From the NCBI GenBank assembly GCA_021151615.1, contig JAGKXA010000067.1, positions 1 through 19,097 of the forward strand: a stretch of 19,097 bases of DNA. The letters are read 5' to 3'. This document shows positions 6,724-14,974 of this stretch, piece after piece; within the stretch, counting starts at the first letter, position 1, and each line of letters starts with the position of its first letter. Source of the DNA: Cellvibrionaceae bacterium (GTDB lineage: Bacteria > Pseudomonadota > Gammaproteobacteria > Pseudomonadales > Cellvibrionaceae). A program made the translations under genes and the position numbers. The notes below the pieces were generated by a model. The model searched no databases and was not told where the DNA came from. It saw only the letters and a program-made list of their open reading frames with translations.

Positions 6724-8697
6724 TTAATCTGTTGTCTGATAAAGTTGTTTTCGGTACAAGATTGACGGCATAAGTACGTGCGCCAACGCTCGTTGCTGAT
6801 CAGTTTTTTCAACTGGATCGCTAAGTAAATTTACCGTTTTGGTTTCAGGATGATAGGTGGCTGCTACAGCAGTTTCATCCGGCTTGAGAATAGTAAGGCG
6901 ATAGTCCACATCAGTGCTCTGGGTCATAAGCGCGAAATAATCCTCAAACTGGATTAGTGCGCGGCCAGGGCTCTGGCGATCAGCAGCGAGATCGCGGCCC
7001 AGCATCGGGTGCTGGCCAGAAACGCCCATCAAAGACAACAGGGTAGGGGCCAGGTCGATTTGGCTGGCGAGGGTTTTTACTCGCTCAGGTTGAATATCCG
7101 CGCCGAGAATTAAACCGGGAATATGGAATTTATTGACCGGTACCAACACATTGCCGTACACGCGGTTATCGTGGTCAGCGACGATTAAAAACAGGGTGTT
7201 GTCCCAGTAGTCACTCGCCTGCGCCTTTTTGAAAAATTCTCCCAGCGCGTAGTCTGCGTACTTTACTGCATTATTAACCACTTGTTTCGGCTGCTCGTGC
7301 AGTTCAATTCGGCCATCCGGAAATTCAAAGGGCGCGTGGTTGGATGAACTGAAAATCAAGCTAAAAAACGGCTGATTTTTTTTGCTCAACTCATGCAAAT
7401 GTTCATGGGCGTGATTGAATAGATCTTCATCGCTGGCGCCCCAGCTACCGACGAATTGCGGATTTTTTATATCGTTAAAATCAATAATTTGTTCAAAGCC
7501 GTTGCCGGTAAAAAAGCCGCGCATATTATCGAAGTGAGCTTCGCCGCCGTAGATAAATTCTGTATGGAAACCCTGGCTTTGCAAGATGTCGGCGATGGTG
7601 AAAAAGTTCTTTTGGGAGAGCGTAAGTTTTACCGTACTTTGGGCTGGTGTGGGCATAAACCCTGCAACTACAGCTTCGATTCCTCGCACCGAACGAGTAC
7701 CTGTTGCGTAGAGTTGCTCAAACCACCAGCCTTGCTCTTTTAACTTTTCCAGCTCTGGCGTAACAGGTGCACCTCCAAGGCTTTCCACAAAAGTTGCCCC
7801 CAGACTTTCCTCCAGTACTATCACCAAATTCAAAGGCTTTTGACGTGTAACAGCTGCCGTATGTTGGTGGAGAGTAGGAAATTTGGGATTACTAAATTGA
7901 TAGTTTTTCAGCCAGGGCCAATTCAGGTTCGCGTTAATAACGTCTTGCACTGGCATCTTGCCATACATTTCGCTGGATTTGGCTTCGTGTTTCATACCGT
8001 AAATAGCAAACGCGACCGAGTAGCTGGAACTGATCACGAGCGAGTTAACTAACGCATCGCCAGTTATGGCAAACATTGCGGGATTTGCGGGGCGATGTTG
8101 AGTGGTGGAGCGAATGGCCATGATTAATGCCAGCACAATCAGTGGCCACACCAGCAGCATTCGCGCATAGGAAATTTGATACGGGCTGGTGTTTTTACCT
8201 TTAATTAATTTGGCTGAAATTAATGTTAAAACTACCGTTAAAAATATGCCGCCCAAGAAGGGGCCGCGAAAGCCGTTCCACAAGGTCGAAAACACTTCTT
8301 TCGGGTATTTTAAATATTCGACAAATAAGCGATTCGGGCGAATATCGTACTGTTGAATAAATGCTGGTGTTGCCAGCTCCATAAAAATAAACAGAGCCAC
8401 GCCAGTAACAGACCACCAGTAGGTAAATATTCCCCAGGATTTTTGCCATTGATTGGGCCGCCACAACGGCATTAGTAGGACCGGGATCAACACCCAAAAA
8501 CCGACGATGATCAAATCAGCGCGCACGCCTTGAATGATCATATTTAACCATTCTCCCGTTGGCGCAATTCTGTCCCATTGCCACGCGACCAATAGCAGTC
8601 TGCTCAGGGTCAGTATTAACAGGCTTAGTCCGAACATGCGCAGCAAGTAGCGCAGTGGGCCAGACAAGAGTGTGCCGAAAAAATTATTGCTCGTCAT
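6724..8697 (-). CDS. LTA-synthase-like phosphoglycerol transferase
   Basis: A 657-residue inner-membrane protein of the LtaS/OpgB (MdoB) group, enzymes that move glycerophosphate from phosphatidylglycerol to a glycan or lipid acceptor on the outer face of the membrane. About five membrane helices occupy residues 15-200 (near 18-38, 60-80, 92-112, 147-165, 180-197). The rest is a periplasmic alkaline-phosphatase-fold domain. Expected catalytic features are present: metal ligand E296/E297 in VLEESLG, nucleophile T334 in ATGTRSVRG, H454 in SSSNHAPF and D508-H509 in ADHD. It is the last gene of the envelope operon, 28 bases after the kinase fusion. The ATG has only a poor ribosome-binding site, so coupling to upstream translation is likely. 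Gram-negatives lack lipoteichoic acid, so the acceptor may be periplasmic glucan, LPS core or another glycan; the sequence cannot settle which. Confidence 0.88.
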   Translation of the reverse strand: MTSNNFFGTLLSGPLRYLLRMFGLSLLILTLSRLLLVAWQWDRIAPTGEWLNMIIQGVRADLIIVGFWVLIPVLLMPLWRPNQWQKSWGIFTYWWSVTGVALFIFMELATPAFIQQYDIRPNRLFVEYLKYPKEVFSTLWNGFRGPFLGGIFLTVVLTLISAKLIKGKNTSPYQISYARMLLVWPLIVLALIMAIRSTTQHRPANPAMFAITGDALVNSLVISSSYSVAFAIYGMKHEAKSSEMYGKMPVQDVINANLNWPWLKNYQFSNPKFPTLHQHTAAVTRQKPLNLVIVLEESLGATFVESLGGAPVTPELEKLKEQGWWFEQLYATGTRSVRGIEAVVAGFMPTPAQSTVKLTLSQKNFFTIADILQSQGFHTEFIYGGEAHFDNMRGFFTGNGFEQIIDFNDIKNPQFVGSWGASDEDLFNHAHEHLHELSKKNQPFFSLIFSSSNHAPFEFPDGRIELHEQPKQVVNNAVKYADYALGEFFKKAQASDYWDNTLFLIVADHDNRVYGNVLVPVNKFHIPGLILGADIQPERVKTLASQIDLAPTLLSLMGVSGQHPMLGRDLAADRQSPGRALIQFEDYFALMTQSTDVDYRLTILKPDETAVAATYHPETKTVNLLSDPVEKTDQQRALAHVLMPSILYRKQLYQTTD

Positions 8698-8725
8698 GAT
8701 TAATTGTAATTACCTGATGTAATGA

Positions 8726-10885
8726 TTAGTTGTCGCCGGGTAGTAAGTGGTAGCTGGGTGATTCGCTAATAACTAGCGAGTCCGTTGGCTTGCCCATTTT
8801 GTCCCAGGATTGTTTAGGCGCGAAGCACGCGGTCAGCGTTTCGGTACCGCTGCTGGTCCAGGCCATTAACAAGCGATCCTCGCCTTTGGAAAACTCCAGC
8901 AAATATTTGTTCTCACTGCCGGGATGTTTGCGCTCAAATCTGGCGTGCCCCAGGAGTGATAAAAAAAATGCCAGCGCGTGAAAGGCAGGGCGCGGAGAAA
9001 AGTTATTTTGGTCGTCGACCAACCCATAACCATGAGCAGATAGCCGCCACCAGAAGACTTGTTCGACGTGGCCAGAGCAAAGCGTAATGGCCAAATAGCG
9101 CAGCATATAATTTGCGTAATCCTCATCGCTCTCACCCGGCTGTATACGCCGCCAATTGGGAGTTTCGTAAGGACAACCAATAGGTGACCAAATGCCGGTG
9201 TGTTTTACTGGCCAATTTACTTCCGAGATAATCACGCGGTCTTCTGTATGTTTTGACCACTGCGCGAGCGCACGAATCATCGCGCTTTTTTCCAGTGTGG
9301 AAAAATAGCCTTGTTTGTTCTCCGGCGCGCCGCGACGATCAACGTAAAGAAAGTGAGATAGGGCACTAAAACAAAAGTTGTTGGGTAGAACTTTTAATGC
9401 AGCTATGACTGGCAAGTATTCAAAGTCGATACAAGCGGGCCCGGTTAATTGCAGCTGTGGGAATTCGCGTTTGAGCTCCAGGGCCGGGCGCATTAATTGC
9501 AAATATTCACTGCTGCTCCAAACGCCCCACTTCACCCTGTTAGTGGCATGGGTGACTTCAATATGGCTTACTTTATCAACAAGTTGGCGAATTATTTTAT
9601 TTAGGAACGCTGACCAGCTGGCAGGTTCCAGAATAGCGCGCCGGTCTTGTAATAATCCGATCATCACCGGGATATTTTGCGCGTTTAATTGTTCAGCTAA
9701 TTGAATGCCTCTGTCCCATTCCTCTTGTGTTTCGTGGTGATAAAATCGAATAAATGCCGGAGGGTTCCCAAGTTTTTGCAGCAGTGCAAGTTCTGTTGGT
9801 ATGTAATCCGGGTGAGGATGCAGGGCTACACCGACTCTCTGTGCCATGGAGCGCGGTTGTTTATAGCTTTGCTGGAGTAATTTTTTGTAGCGAAAATAAA
9901 TCCCCGGGAGCGCACATAATCCATGCCATACCATGGCGATGAGATAATAAGTATTGCGGTAGTGGTGCTTTTCCTTTCGCCCGAGGCTAATCATCGGTTG
10001 AGCCGTTTTTTCATCCCATAACCAGGTGTCATTGGGCGTTGGATATAAAGGACGCCCGGAAAGTTTTCGCTTGTTTTTCCAGTGGCGAATAGGGTGACGC
10101 CATTTGCTGTTGCGTCTATGGCGCCAGAATTGTTCGCGCAATCTGTGCTCAAGTTTATCCAGCTCTGGTTCGGGTAGTTGATGATTGCAGTAAATCATCT
10201 TGAATATTTTCATATAAGCGCCTGGTATTGCCAGACGGGCAAGATCCTTTGCGCGCTCTTTGTTACCCAGTGGTGAGGGGAAAATTTTGCTGCGGTTTAA
10301 ATCAATCCATTGCGGTGCGCACCAGGTTCCCTCTGCTGTTTGTGGTAAAAGAATATTTTGATTTCCCATATCGCCATGCATGAAGCCTGCATCGTGCATA
10401 GCGCGCAACGCAGGAGCGAGATGCAGCAGAACATCCATAAGCGGTTGGTTGTCGCGTTTATCCCATAGTATTTCAGCCAATACTTCTCGCAGGCTAGGGG
10501 CAGCTTCAAAGCGACAAATATAATAACTTTCGATGAGTCGGTTTTTTTCCCAGCGCTCAAGCCAAGCTATAGGTTCTGGTGTGCCGATATTCTTTGCTTG
10601 TAAATAACACGCGGCCAGATAAGAGCGCTCAGCTTTGGATTTGTGTTTTTTATCGTATGCGTCTTTCCACCAGGATTGACGTTTGAATACTTTAATCGCG
10701 ACAGAAATAGCCCCATTCGTCGTTTGTAATTCATTTTTGAGTACGAAGTCTCCTCCATGGGAAAGTTTTTCTCCGGTACTGCATAGCCGGTGCACTTTAC
10801 CCAAACTATCAAGGGTCTGCGGATTATTAAATTGTGGCGTTATTGCACCCGTTAAATGTCCGATGGTAATAGCCAAGCTCTTCAC
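8726..10885 (-). CDS. LPS-kinase-like domain fused to glycosidase-like TIM barrel
   Basis: A two-domain protein of 719 residues from the chosen GTG. The N-terminal part (about 30-225) is a WaaP/Kdo-kinase-type fold: lysine K65 in VAIKVFK, catalytic loop HGDMGNQN (H170, D172, N177) and metal-binding D195 in WIDLNRS. That family phosphorylates heptose or Kdo of the LPS core using ATP. A basic stretch (260-315) and a borderline hydrophobic segment (about 310-333) link to a C-terminal domain (about 350-715) resembling clan GH-A glycosidases. That domain has E555 in IISEVNWP as a candidate nucleophile, but THATNR stands where the usual GNEPN acid/base motif would be. GTG at 10885 is preferred because GAGG lies 7 bases upstream and it follows the previous stop directly. 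The longer GTG at 10900 would overlap the previous gene by 11 bases and lacks a ribosome-binding site. Substrates are unknown. Confidence 0.82.
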   Translation of the reverse strand: MKSLAITIGHLTGAITPQFNNPQTLDSLGKVHRLCSTGEKLSHGGDFVLKNELQTTNGAISVAIKVFKRQSWWKDAYDKKHKSKAERSYLAACYLQAKNIGTPEPIAWLERWEKNRLIESYYICRFEAAPSLREVLAEILWDKRDNQPLMDVLLHLAPALRAMHDAGFMHGDMGNQNILLPQTAEGTWCAPQWIDLNRSKIFPSPLGNKERAKDLARLAIPGAYMKIFKMIYCNHQLPEPELDKLEHRLREQFWRHRRNSKWRHPIRHWKNKRKLSGRPLYPTPNDTWLWDEKTAQPMISLGRKEKHHYRNTYYLIAMVWHGLCALPGIYFRYKKLLQQSYKQPRSMAQRVGVALHPHPDYIPTELALLQKLGNPPAFIRFYHHETQEEWDRGIQLAEQLNAQNIPVMIGLLQDRRAILEPASWSAFLNKIIRQLVDKVSHIEVTHATNRVKWGVWSSSEYLQLMRPALELKREFPQLQLTGPACIDFEYLPVIAALKVLPNNFCFSALSHFLYVDRRGAPENKQGYFSTLEKSAMIRALAQWSKHTEDRVIISEVNWPVKHTGIWSPIGCPYETPNWRRIQPGESDEDYANYMLRYLAITLCSGHVEQVFWWRLSAHGYGLVDDQNNFSPRPAFHALAFFLSLLGHARFERKHPGSENKYLLEFSKGEDRLLMAWTSSGTETLTACFAPKQSWDKMGKPTDSLVISESPSYHLLPGDN

Positions 10886-10889
10886 ACTT

Positions 10890-11984
10890 TTATGCCTCAC
10901 TCGCAGATTGGGTGGCCAAGCGCTGATAAAGGCTCATATACTGTTGAATGTTTTTTTCAAGACTAAAGCCCGCTGCATAAGCAATCATATTTTCTCGTCG
11001 CTGAGCATCTTTTTGCAGGATGGGGAGCTTGTTGCGCAGAGTCTCCGCCATATAATCCGGGTCAAAGTTTTCCCATATGATTCCATGGTTGCCTGTGACT
11101 TCTGGCAAGCTGGTCATGTTGGAAGTGAATACCGGGGTTCCAAATTGCATGGCTTCTATCACTGGCAGGCCAAAGCCTTCGAAAATTGATGGAAATAACA
11201 AGGCTTCTGCATGTTGGTACAACCAGATTTTTTCGGCGGCGCTAACGGGACCAACGATATGCACGTTCTTTAGCTTAAGCTCGGCAATTCTTTGGTTGAG
11301 ATGCGCGAGATAATCCTGGCTGTCGAGGTTGCCTGCAATAATGAGTTTATGTTCAGGAAAACGAGCCATGACATCAAGTAGCACGTGCTGGTTTTTCTTT
11401 TTGCGTATTGCACCTAGCGAAACAAAAAAAGGGCTATCTTTTGTTAAAAATGCGGGTTTTTGGGCTGGGCGATGCTGCAGGTTTTCTACCGCATTATAGA
11501 TAACTTGTAACGGCTTTCCGTTCAATTCAAGATGTTTTTGAATGTCGTAAGCTACAAATTGAGAGATTGCAATAATCGCATCGGCCTGATTTACGTTTCG
11601 TTGCAGCATACGTAAGCGGCGGTTGGCTTTTGTGGTGCTTTTCTCGTAGAGAAAGTTTAAATCGTGAATAGTAATGACTTGACGTGTCTGTGCGGATTTG
11701 CGGAGGTAGCGAAAACATTGATACGTGGAATGCCATACGTCTACTTTAGGTAGGCTGAATGGAATGTATTTTTGCCACTTGCGCACAGGAATAAAATTAA
11801 TTCGATCATTTGTGGCGATATCCTGTGTGGCCACATAGTTATGCGGTACCAATATATCGTAAGCCAGCGTGGATTGCGGAGTGCTACCAATACCGCGCAC
11901 CAGCGATTGCATAACATTGGCGAGGCCAGTGTTGCTCCGATTAATTAAGGTTGCGTCAATAAGCACTTTTGCCATGGCGACCAC
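10890..11984 (-). CDS. GT4-family glycosyltransferase
   Basis: A 364-residue retaining GT-B glycosyltransferase (group 1) that should move a sugar from a nucleotide donor in the cytoplasm. The N-terminal half carries VLIDATL, NTGLANV (18-24, the acceptor-side glycine loop) and VWHSTYQ...TIHDLN. The C-terminal half has SLGAIRKKKNQ (189-199), with donor-phosphate-binding R/K, and the EX7E motif EGFGLPVIE (E269, E277). There is no membrane helix. It starts 3 bases after the stop of the CDP-glycerol transferase gene with GTG (GGAA 7 bases upstream). An ATG at 11975 (MAKVLIDA) is an equally reasonable start. It sits between the glycerophosphate transferase and the LPS-kinase fusion, so a role in LPS core or an attached glycan is likely. 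Sugar and linkage cannot be read from sequence. Confidence 0.9.
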   Translation of the reverse strand: MVAMAKVLIDATLINRSNTGLANVMQSLVRGIGSTPQSTLAYDILVPHNYVATQDIATNDRINFIPVRKWQKYIPFSLPKVDVWHSTYQCFRYLRKSAQTRQVITIHDLNFLYEKSTTKANRRLRMLQRNVNQADAIIAISQFVAYDIQKHLELNGKPLQVIYNAVENLQHRPAQKPAFLTKDSPFFVSLGAIRKKKNQHVLLDVMARFPEHKLIIAGNLDSQDYLAHLNQRIAELKLKNVHIVGPVSAAEKIWLYQHAEALLFPSIFEGFGLPVIEAMQFGTPVFTSNMTSLPEVTGNHGIIWENFDPDYMAETLRNKLPILQKDAQRRENMIAYAAGFSLEKNIQQYMSLYQRLATQSASEA

Positions 11985-11987
11985 AAC

Positions 11988-13010
11988 CTATTTCCAGTAA
12001 TTCATCTGACGTCTTAACTTGAATTTGCGCAACAAATTCCAGGGTTTGCTTTTTTTGTTTTTTCCACCCTGTGTAATAAACGTGTCAATTGCATCCAAAA
12101 TTCGCTCCGCCGATTTTCCATCTCGCGCGGGATGAATTTCTGCCCCAAATTGTTCAATGGCATTCATCAAATCGACTGGGCGCGACAAGGCTTTACGAAT
12201 AGCAGGTTCAAAATCTTCTACTTTATCGATGTCAATAAGTTGCGGGCCGGGGCGGCGATTCTTGAAGGTGACGACTGGTTTGCGCGTCAATAAAAATTCG
12301 CTTAATGCTGATGATGTATCCGAGCACATCATGTCCGCATCGGCAAAGAGTTCCAGAATATTGTCAGCATTGGAAAAGACCAGGTGTTCATTTTCCAAGG
12401 CTTTGAATTTAGCGCGCGTTTCCGGGTTCATTTTGGGGTGCAGAGTCACTACCCATTTCCACTCGCCTGTTTGACTCAGCCGTTTTACTTCCGGATAAAG
12501 AATTTCAGCCGCACTCCAGGAGGGTGAAAAAGTAGAGTGATATAAAATGGTCGGTGGAGATTTAACCGGTGGTAGCTGTGTAGGTAGTTGCGAGAAAAAA
12601 TAATCCAGTTTTGGCCAACCGGTTTCAATCACGGCAAAATGCTGCAGTTTATTGGCAAGTTCCATGAATTGGCTGGTATCTCTGGGGCCGGTTGTGCAAT
12701 ACAAATCAAAAAAGCCACGAATATAAATATGGCGGGGTTTTCCTGCATCAAACCCGTGGAATGTTTGTACCTTAACACCGGGGAAAAAATGCGGAACCAT
12801 ATTGTTAGGGGTAATCACCGCAATCGGATTCCAGCGCATTACTTCATCAACGCTGGTCAGTAACTGGTCGCCTTCTTGTAAATCCTCGGCACCTGGGCCA
12901 TTGAAAAACCAGCCGACTTTACCGCCACGTGCTTTTATCGCCGCATCTATTGGGCGCATGATTGCCTGGGTGTAGCGCTCTGAACCATAAAATAAATAGT
13001 GTTTACTCAT
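11988..13010 (-). CDS. CDP-glycerol glycerophosphotransferase-like protein
   Basis: A 340-residue protein resembling the catalytic half of TagB/TagF enzymes, which move glycerol phosphate from CDP-glycerol to a wall-polymer or surface-glycan acceptor. The family landmarks are TFHGF (83-87), TGWPKLD (130-136), the HP dipeptide in TLHPK (H191) and SDTSSALSEFLLTRKPVV (230-247), which matches the family block with S/TDYSS and FLLTGKP. The C-terminus ends in a basic tail (GGKNKKSKPW...KLRRQ) that could bind the membrane surface. ATG 13010 was preferred over an in-frame TTG at 13049 because the fold's first strand (HYLFYGS) starts right after it; the ribosome-binding site is weak for both. No CDP-glycerol synthase (TagD) is in the window, so the actual donor is unproven. 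Annotation as a generic surface-glycan phosphotransferase would be safer. Confidence 0.82.
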   Translation of the reverse strand: MSKHYLFYGSERYTQAIMRPIDAAIKARGGKVGWFFNGPGAEDLQEGDQLLTSVDEVMRWNPIAVITPNNMVPHFFPGVKVQTFHGFDAGKPRHIYIRGFFDLYCTTGPRDTSQFMELANKLQHFAVIETGWPKLDYFFSQLPTQLPPVKSPPTILYHSTFSPSWSAAEILYPEVKRLSQTGEWKWVVTLHPKMNPETRAKFKALENEHLVFSNADNILELFADADMMCSDTSSALSEFLLTRKPVVTFKNRRPGPQLIDIDKVEDFEPAIRKALSRPVDLMNAIEQFGAEIHPARDGKSAERILDAIDTFITQGGKNKKSKPWNLLRKFKLRRQMNYWK

Positions 13011-13049
13011 AAGGTAATCCAAACGATTTTCTGTTGTGCCTTTGCGCAA

Positions 13050-14906
13050 CTATTTGCTCTTAAGAAAGCGCGACATTTGTTCAATTGCATGGGTAAGGAC
13101 ATCCGGTGGTAACTCGAGGTTATCAACTGGGTCGTAGTTTTGATCTACCACATCAATATCGCCCAAAGGGTCAATCAGATAAAGATGGCTATCATACAGG
13201 ATTGCCCTGTCTGTCCAAGTCTCCATGAGTAGTCCGCGTGCATTGGAGGACTCGCTATCGTTGTTGGAAGACAACAATAACTCTCCGGTGGAGTAATCGC
13301 GGATGGGATTACTACAGGCAAACACCTCGCTCAGCAGGGTGGGGAGTAAATCCTCATGGCTGGTCAGGCGGCTAATGGTTGCTGCGGGTTTGCCTGGCCA
13401 CAGCAGTAGCAGTGGGACTTTGGTCTGCCAGTGACTGAAATTGCTATTGTGGCCCCAGAAGTTTTTATGGGTTTCATTAAATTCCTGGCCGTGATCGCTG
13501 GTAATTATCACCAGGGTATTTTGCAGTCGCTGTTGTGTGGCGAGTTCGTCCAGTATTTGCTTGATTAAACCGTCGACGAAATGCGCCGTGGTTTTGTATA
13601 AGTTGAGAAATGGGACTGGATCATAATTGTTATCCAGGCTCAGATAGTTAACGGTTTCCAACATGGGCTCGAAGCGATGAGGGTAGTCTTTTGGGATACC
13701 AAAACCATGGGGAGCATCAAAAAATAAAAAGCCGAAAAAGGGTTTGTCGGCGGGCAGGTTTTTTAAGTCGCCAATGAAGCGCTGGGTGATATCTATGTCG
13801 TTCTCGGCACTGTTTTTGTAATTTCCGGAATGCATGTGGTCGCGCAGTGCAGAAAAAATGGTGCGGTCAAACTCGGGAAAAGTGAGTGTGCTGCTGCCAT
13901 AAATAAAATGCTGATAATCGAGTTGCTGTGTTACATCAAACAACACGGTGCCGCGCTCGGCAGCCAGCATGGGCTTCCAGTAGCTGCCGGAGATTCCATA
14001 TAACATGCTGAATAAACCATAGCGAGTGGCATTGCTGGTGCTGAAATGGTTGTCAAAAGAAATTGCCTGTTCTTTGACGCGGAAGCTATTCGGCATTACT
14101 TCAGCGGTGAGCTGATCAAAACGCAGCGAATCTACCACCAGCATTAACACATTCAGTTTTTGTTGTGGTGCGCATTGCAGGGGGGCAATCGGGTAGTTCA
14201 GGCCATCCGCTGAATCGGGCAGTAAATTTTCTGCTTGCTGTTTGACATCAAAGCCCATTTTTTCCAGCGAGGAGCGCATGGTCGTGGTGGGCATCCAGGG
14301 AATGTAGCGATTTTGTGCAGTAATGGAATTCCAACCAAAGGCATCGGCGCAGCCGCTTAGCAATTGCAAAATGATATAGCCCAGGAAGAAAAAGCCGAAA
14401 TGATGGCGATTGCTGAGCTTTTGTTTGATGGAAATTTTATGGCTGAGCGCAAGTAGCAGACGCTGACCAAACAGCACTCCAAACAGAATTGCGGCAATCG
14501 AAAACCACATAATCCCTGAAAAAGCGATATTTTCCAGCAAGGCACCGCTAAACAATAAATTAATGACCATACCGTTTAAGTGAAAATGGTAGAGGTTAAA
14601 CACTTTCACATTCGTAATAACGATTAATTGCGCTGCCGCAAATAAAACTATCGCCAGGCTTAAGCGATGTTTTTCCAGGCGAAATAGAAAACTAATGGTG
14701 AGTACGCAAAGTGTGATTACAAAAGCTATGACTGAAAAATGAAAGATCATTCCGGCCACTAAATAAAATTGGGCGCCGACAGTATCTGGCCATTGGCTGT
14801 GCCAGAGGCTGATGAGGGCCATAACCAGCGCATTGATGCTGGTGAAAGGAGCTAGCCAGCGACGCCCCTGATAGGGTTCCGCCGTCTTTTCGAGAATTAT
14901 AGACAT
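13050..14906 (-). CDS. YejM/PbgA-type inner-membrane sulfatase-fold protein
   Basis: A 618-residue protein with five membrane helices in residues 20-190 and a periplasmic sulfatase/alkaline-phosphatase-fold domain from about 250. The architecture and sequence pattern match YejM (PbgA, LapC) of enterobacteria, which senses LPS in the inner membrane and tunes LpxC stability. Landmarks are LMLVVDSLRFD (D259), the HFSTSNATRYGLFSMLYG block (T294 at the nucleophile position) and ITSDHGQEF (D471, H472), then the NFWGHNSNFSHWQTKVP block typical of the family. Unlike an isolated yejM it lies inside an LPS-core operon, between waaC and a glycerophosphate transferase. It could therefore be a phosphotransferase or hydrolase acting on the product; metal-site residues look intact. 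AAGGA lies about 10 bases before the ATG, within a short AGGAAGTTCCT palindrome that could partly hide it. Confidence 0.85.
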   Translation of the reverse strand: MSIILEKTAEPYQGRRWLAPFTSINALVMALISLWHSQWPDTVGAQFYLVAGMIFHFSVIAFVITLCVLTISFLFRLEKHRLSLAIVLFAAAQLIVITNVKVFNLYHFHLNGMVINLLFSGALLENIAFSGIMWFSIAAILFGVLFGQRLLLALSHKISIKQKLSNRHHFGFFFLGYIILQLLSGCADAFGWNSITAQNRYIPWMPTTTMRSSLEKMGFDVKQQAENLLPDSADGLNYPIAPLQCAPQQKLNVLMLVVDSLRFDQLTAEVMPNSFRVKEQAISFDNHFSTSNATRYGLFSMLYGISGSYWKPMLAAERGTVLFDVTQQLDYQHFIYGSSTLTFPEFDRTIFSALRDHMHSGNYKNSAENDIDITQRFIGDLKNLPADKPFFGFLFFDAPHGFGIPKDYPHRFEPMLETVNYLSLDNNYDPVPFLNLYKTTAHFVDGLIKQILDELATQQRLQNTLVIITSDHGQEFNETHKNFWGHNSNFSHWQTKVPLLLLWPGKPAATISRLTSHEDLLPTLLSEVFACSNPIRDYSTGELLLSSNNDSESSNARGLLMETWTDRAILYDSHLYLIDPLGDIDVVDQNYDPVDNLELPPDVLTHAIEQMSRFLKSK

Positions 14907-14974
14907 AGTAGGAAGTTCCTTTTAATTAAAGCGGTGGTGCATAAAACAGTGATGCATCGATAAGGTGTGAATAA

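Noticed and set aside
6724..8697. Genuine lipoteichoic acid synthase or an EptA-type ethanolamine transferase
   Set aside because: The Gram-negative context rules out lipoteichoic acid as product, and the membrane part and motifs do not match EptA. A general phosphoglycerol transferase call is safer.
13011..13049. TTG start directly after the YejM-like stop for the CDP-glycerol transferase
   Set aside because: The extra 13 residues are polar and unlike the family start. The ATG at 13010 leads straight into the first beta strand. The ribosome-binding site is weak for both, so this is a judgement.
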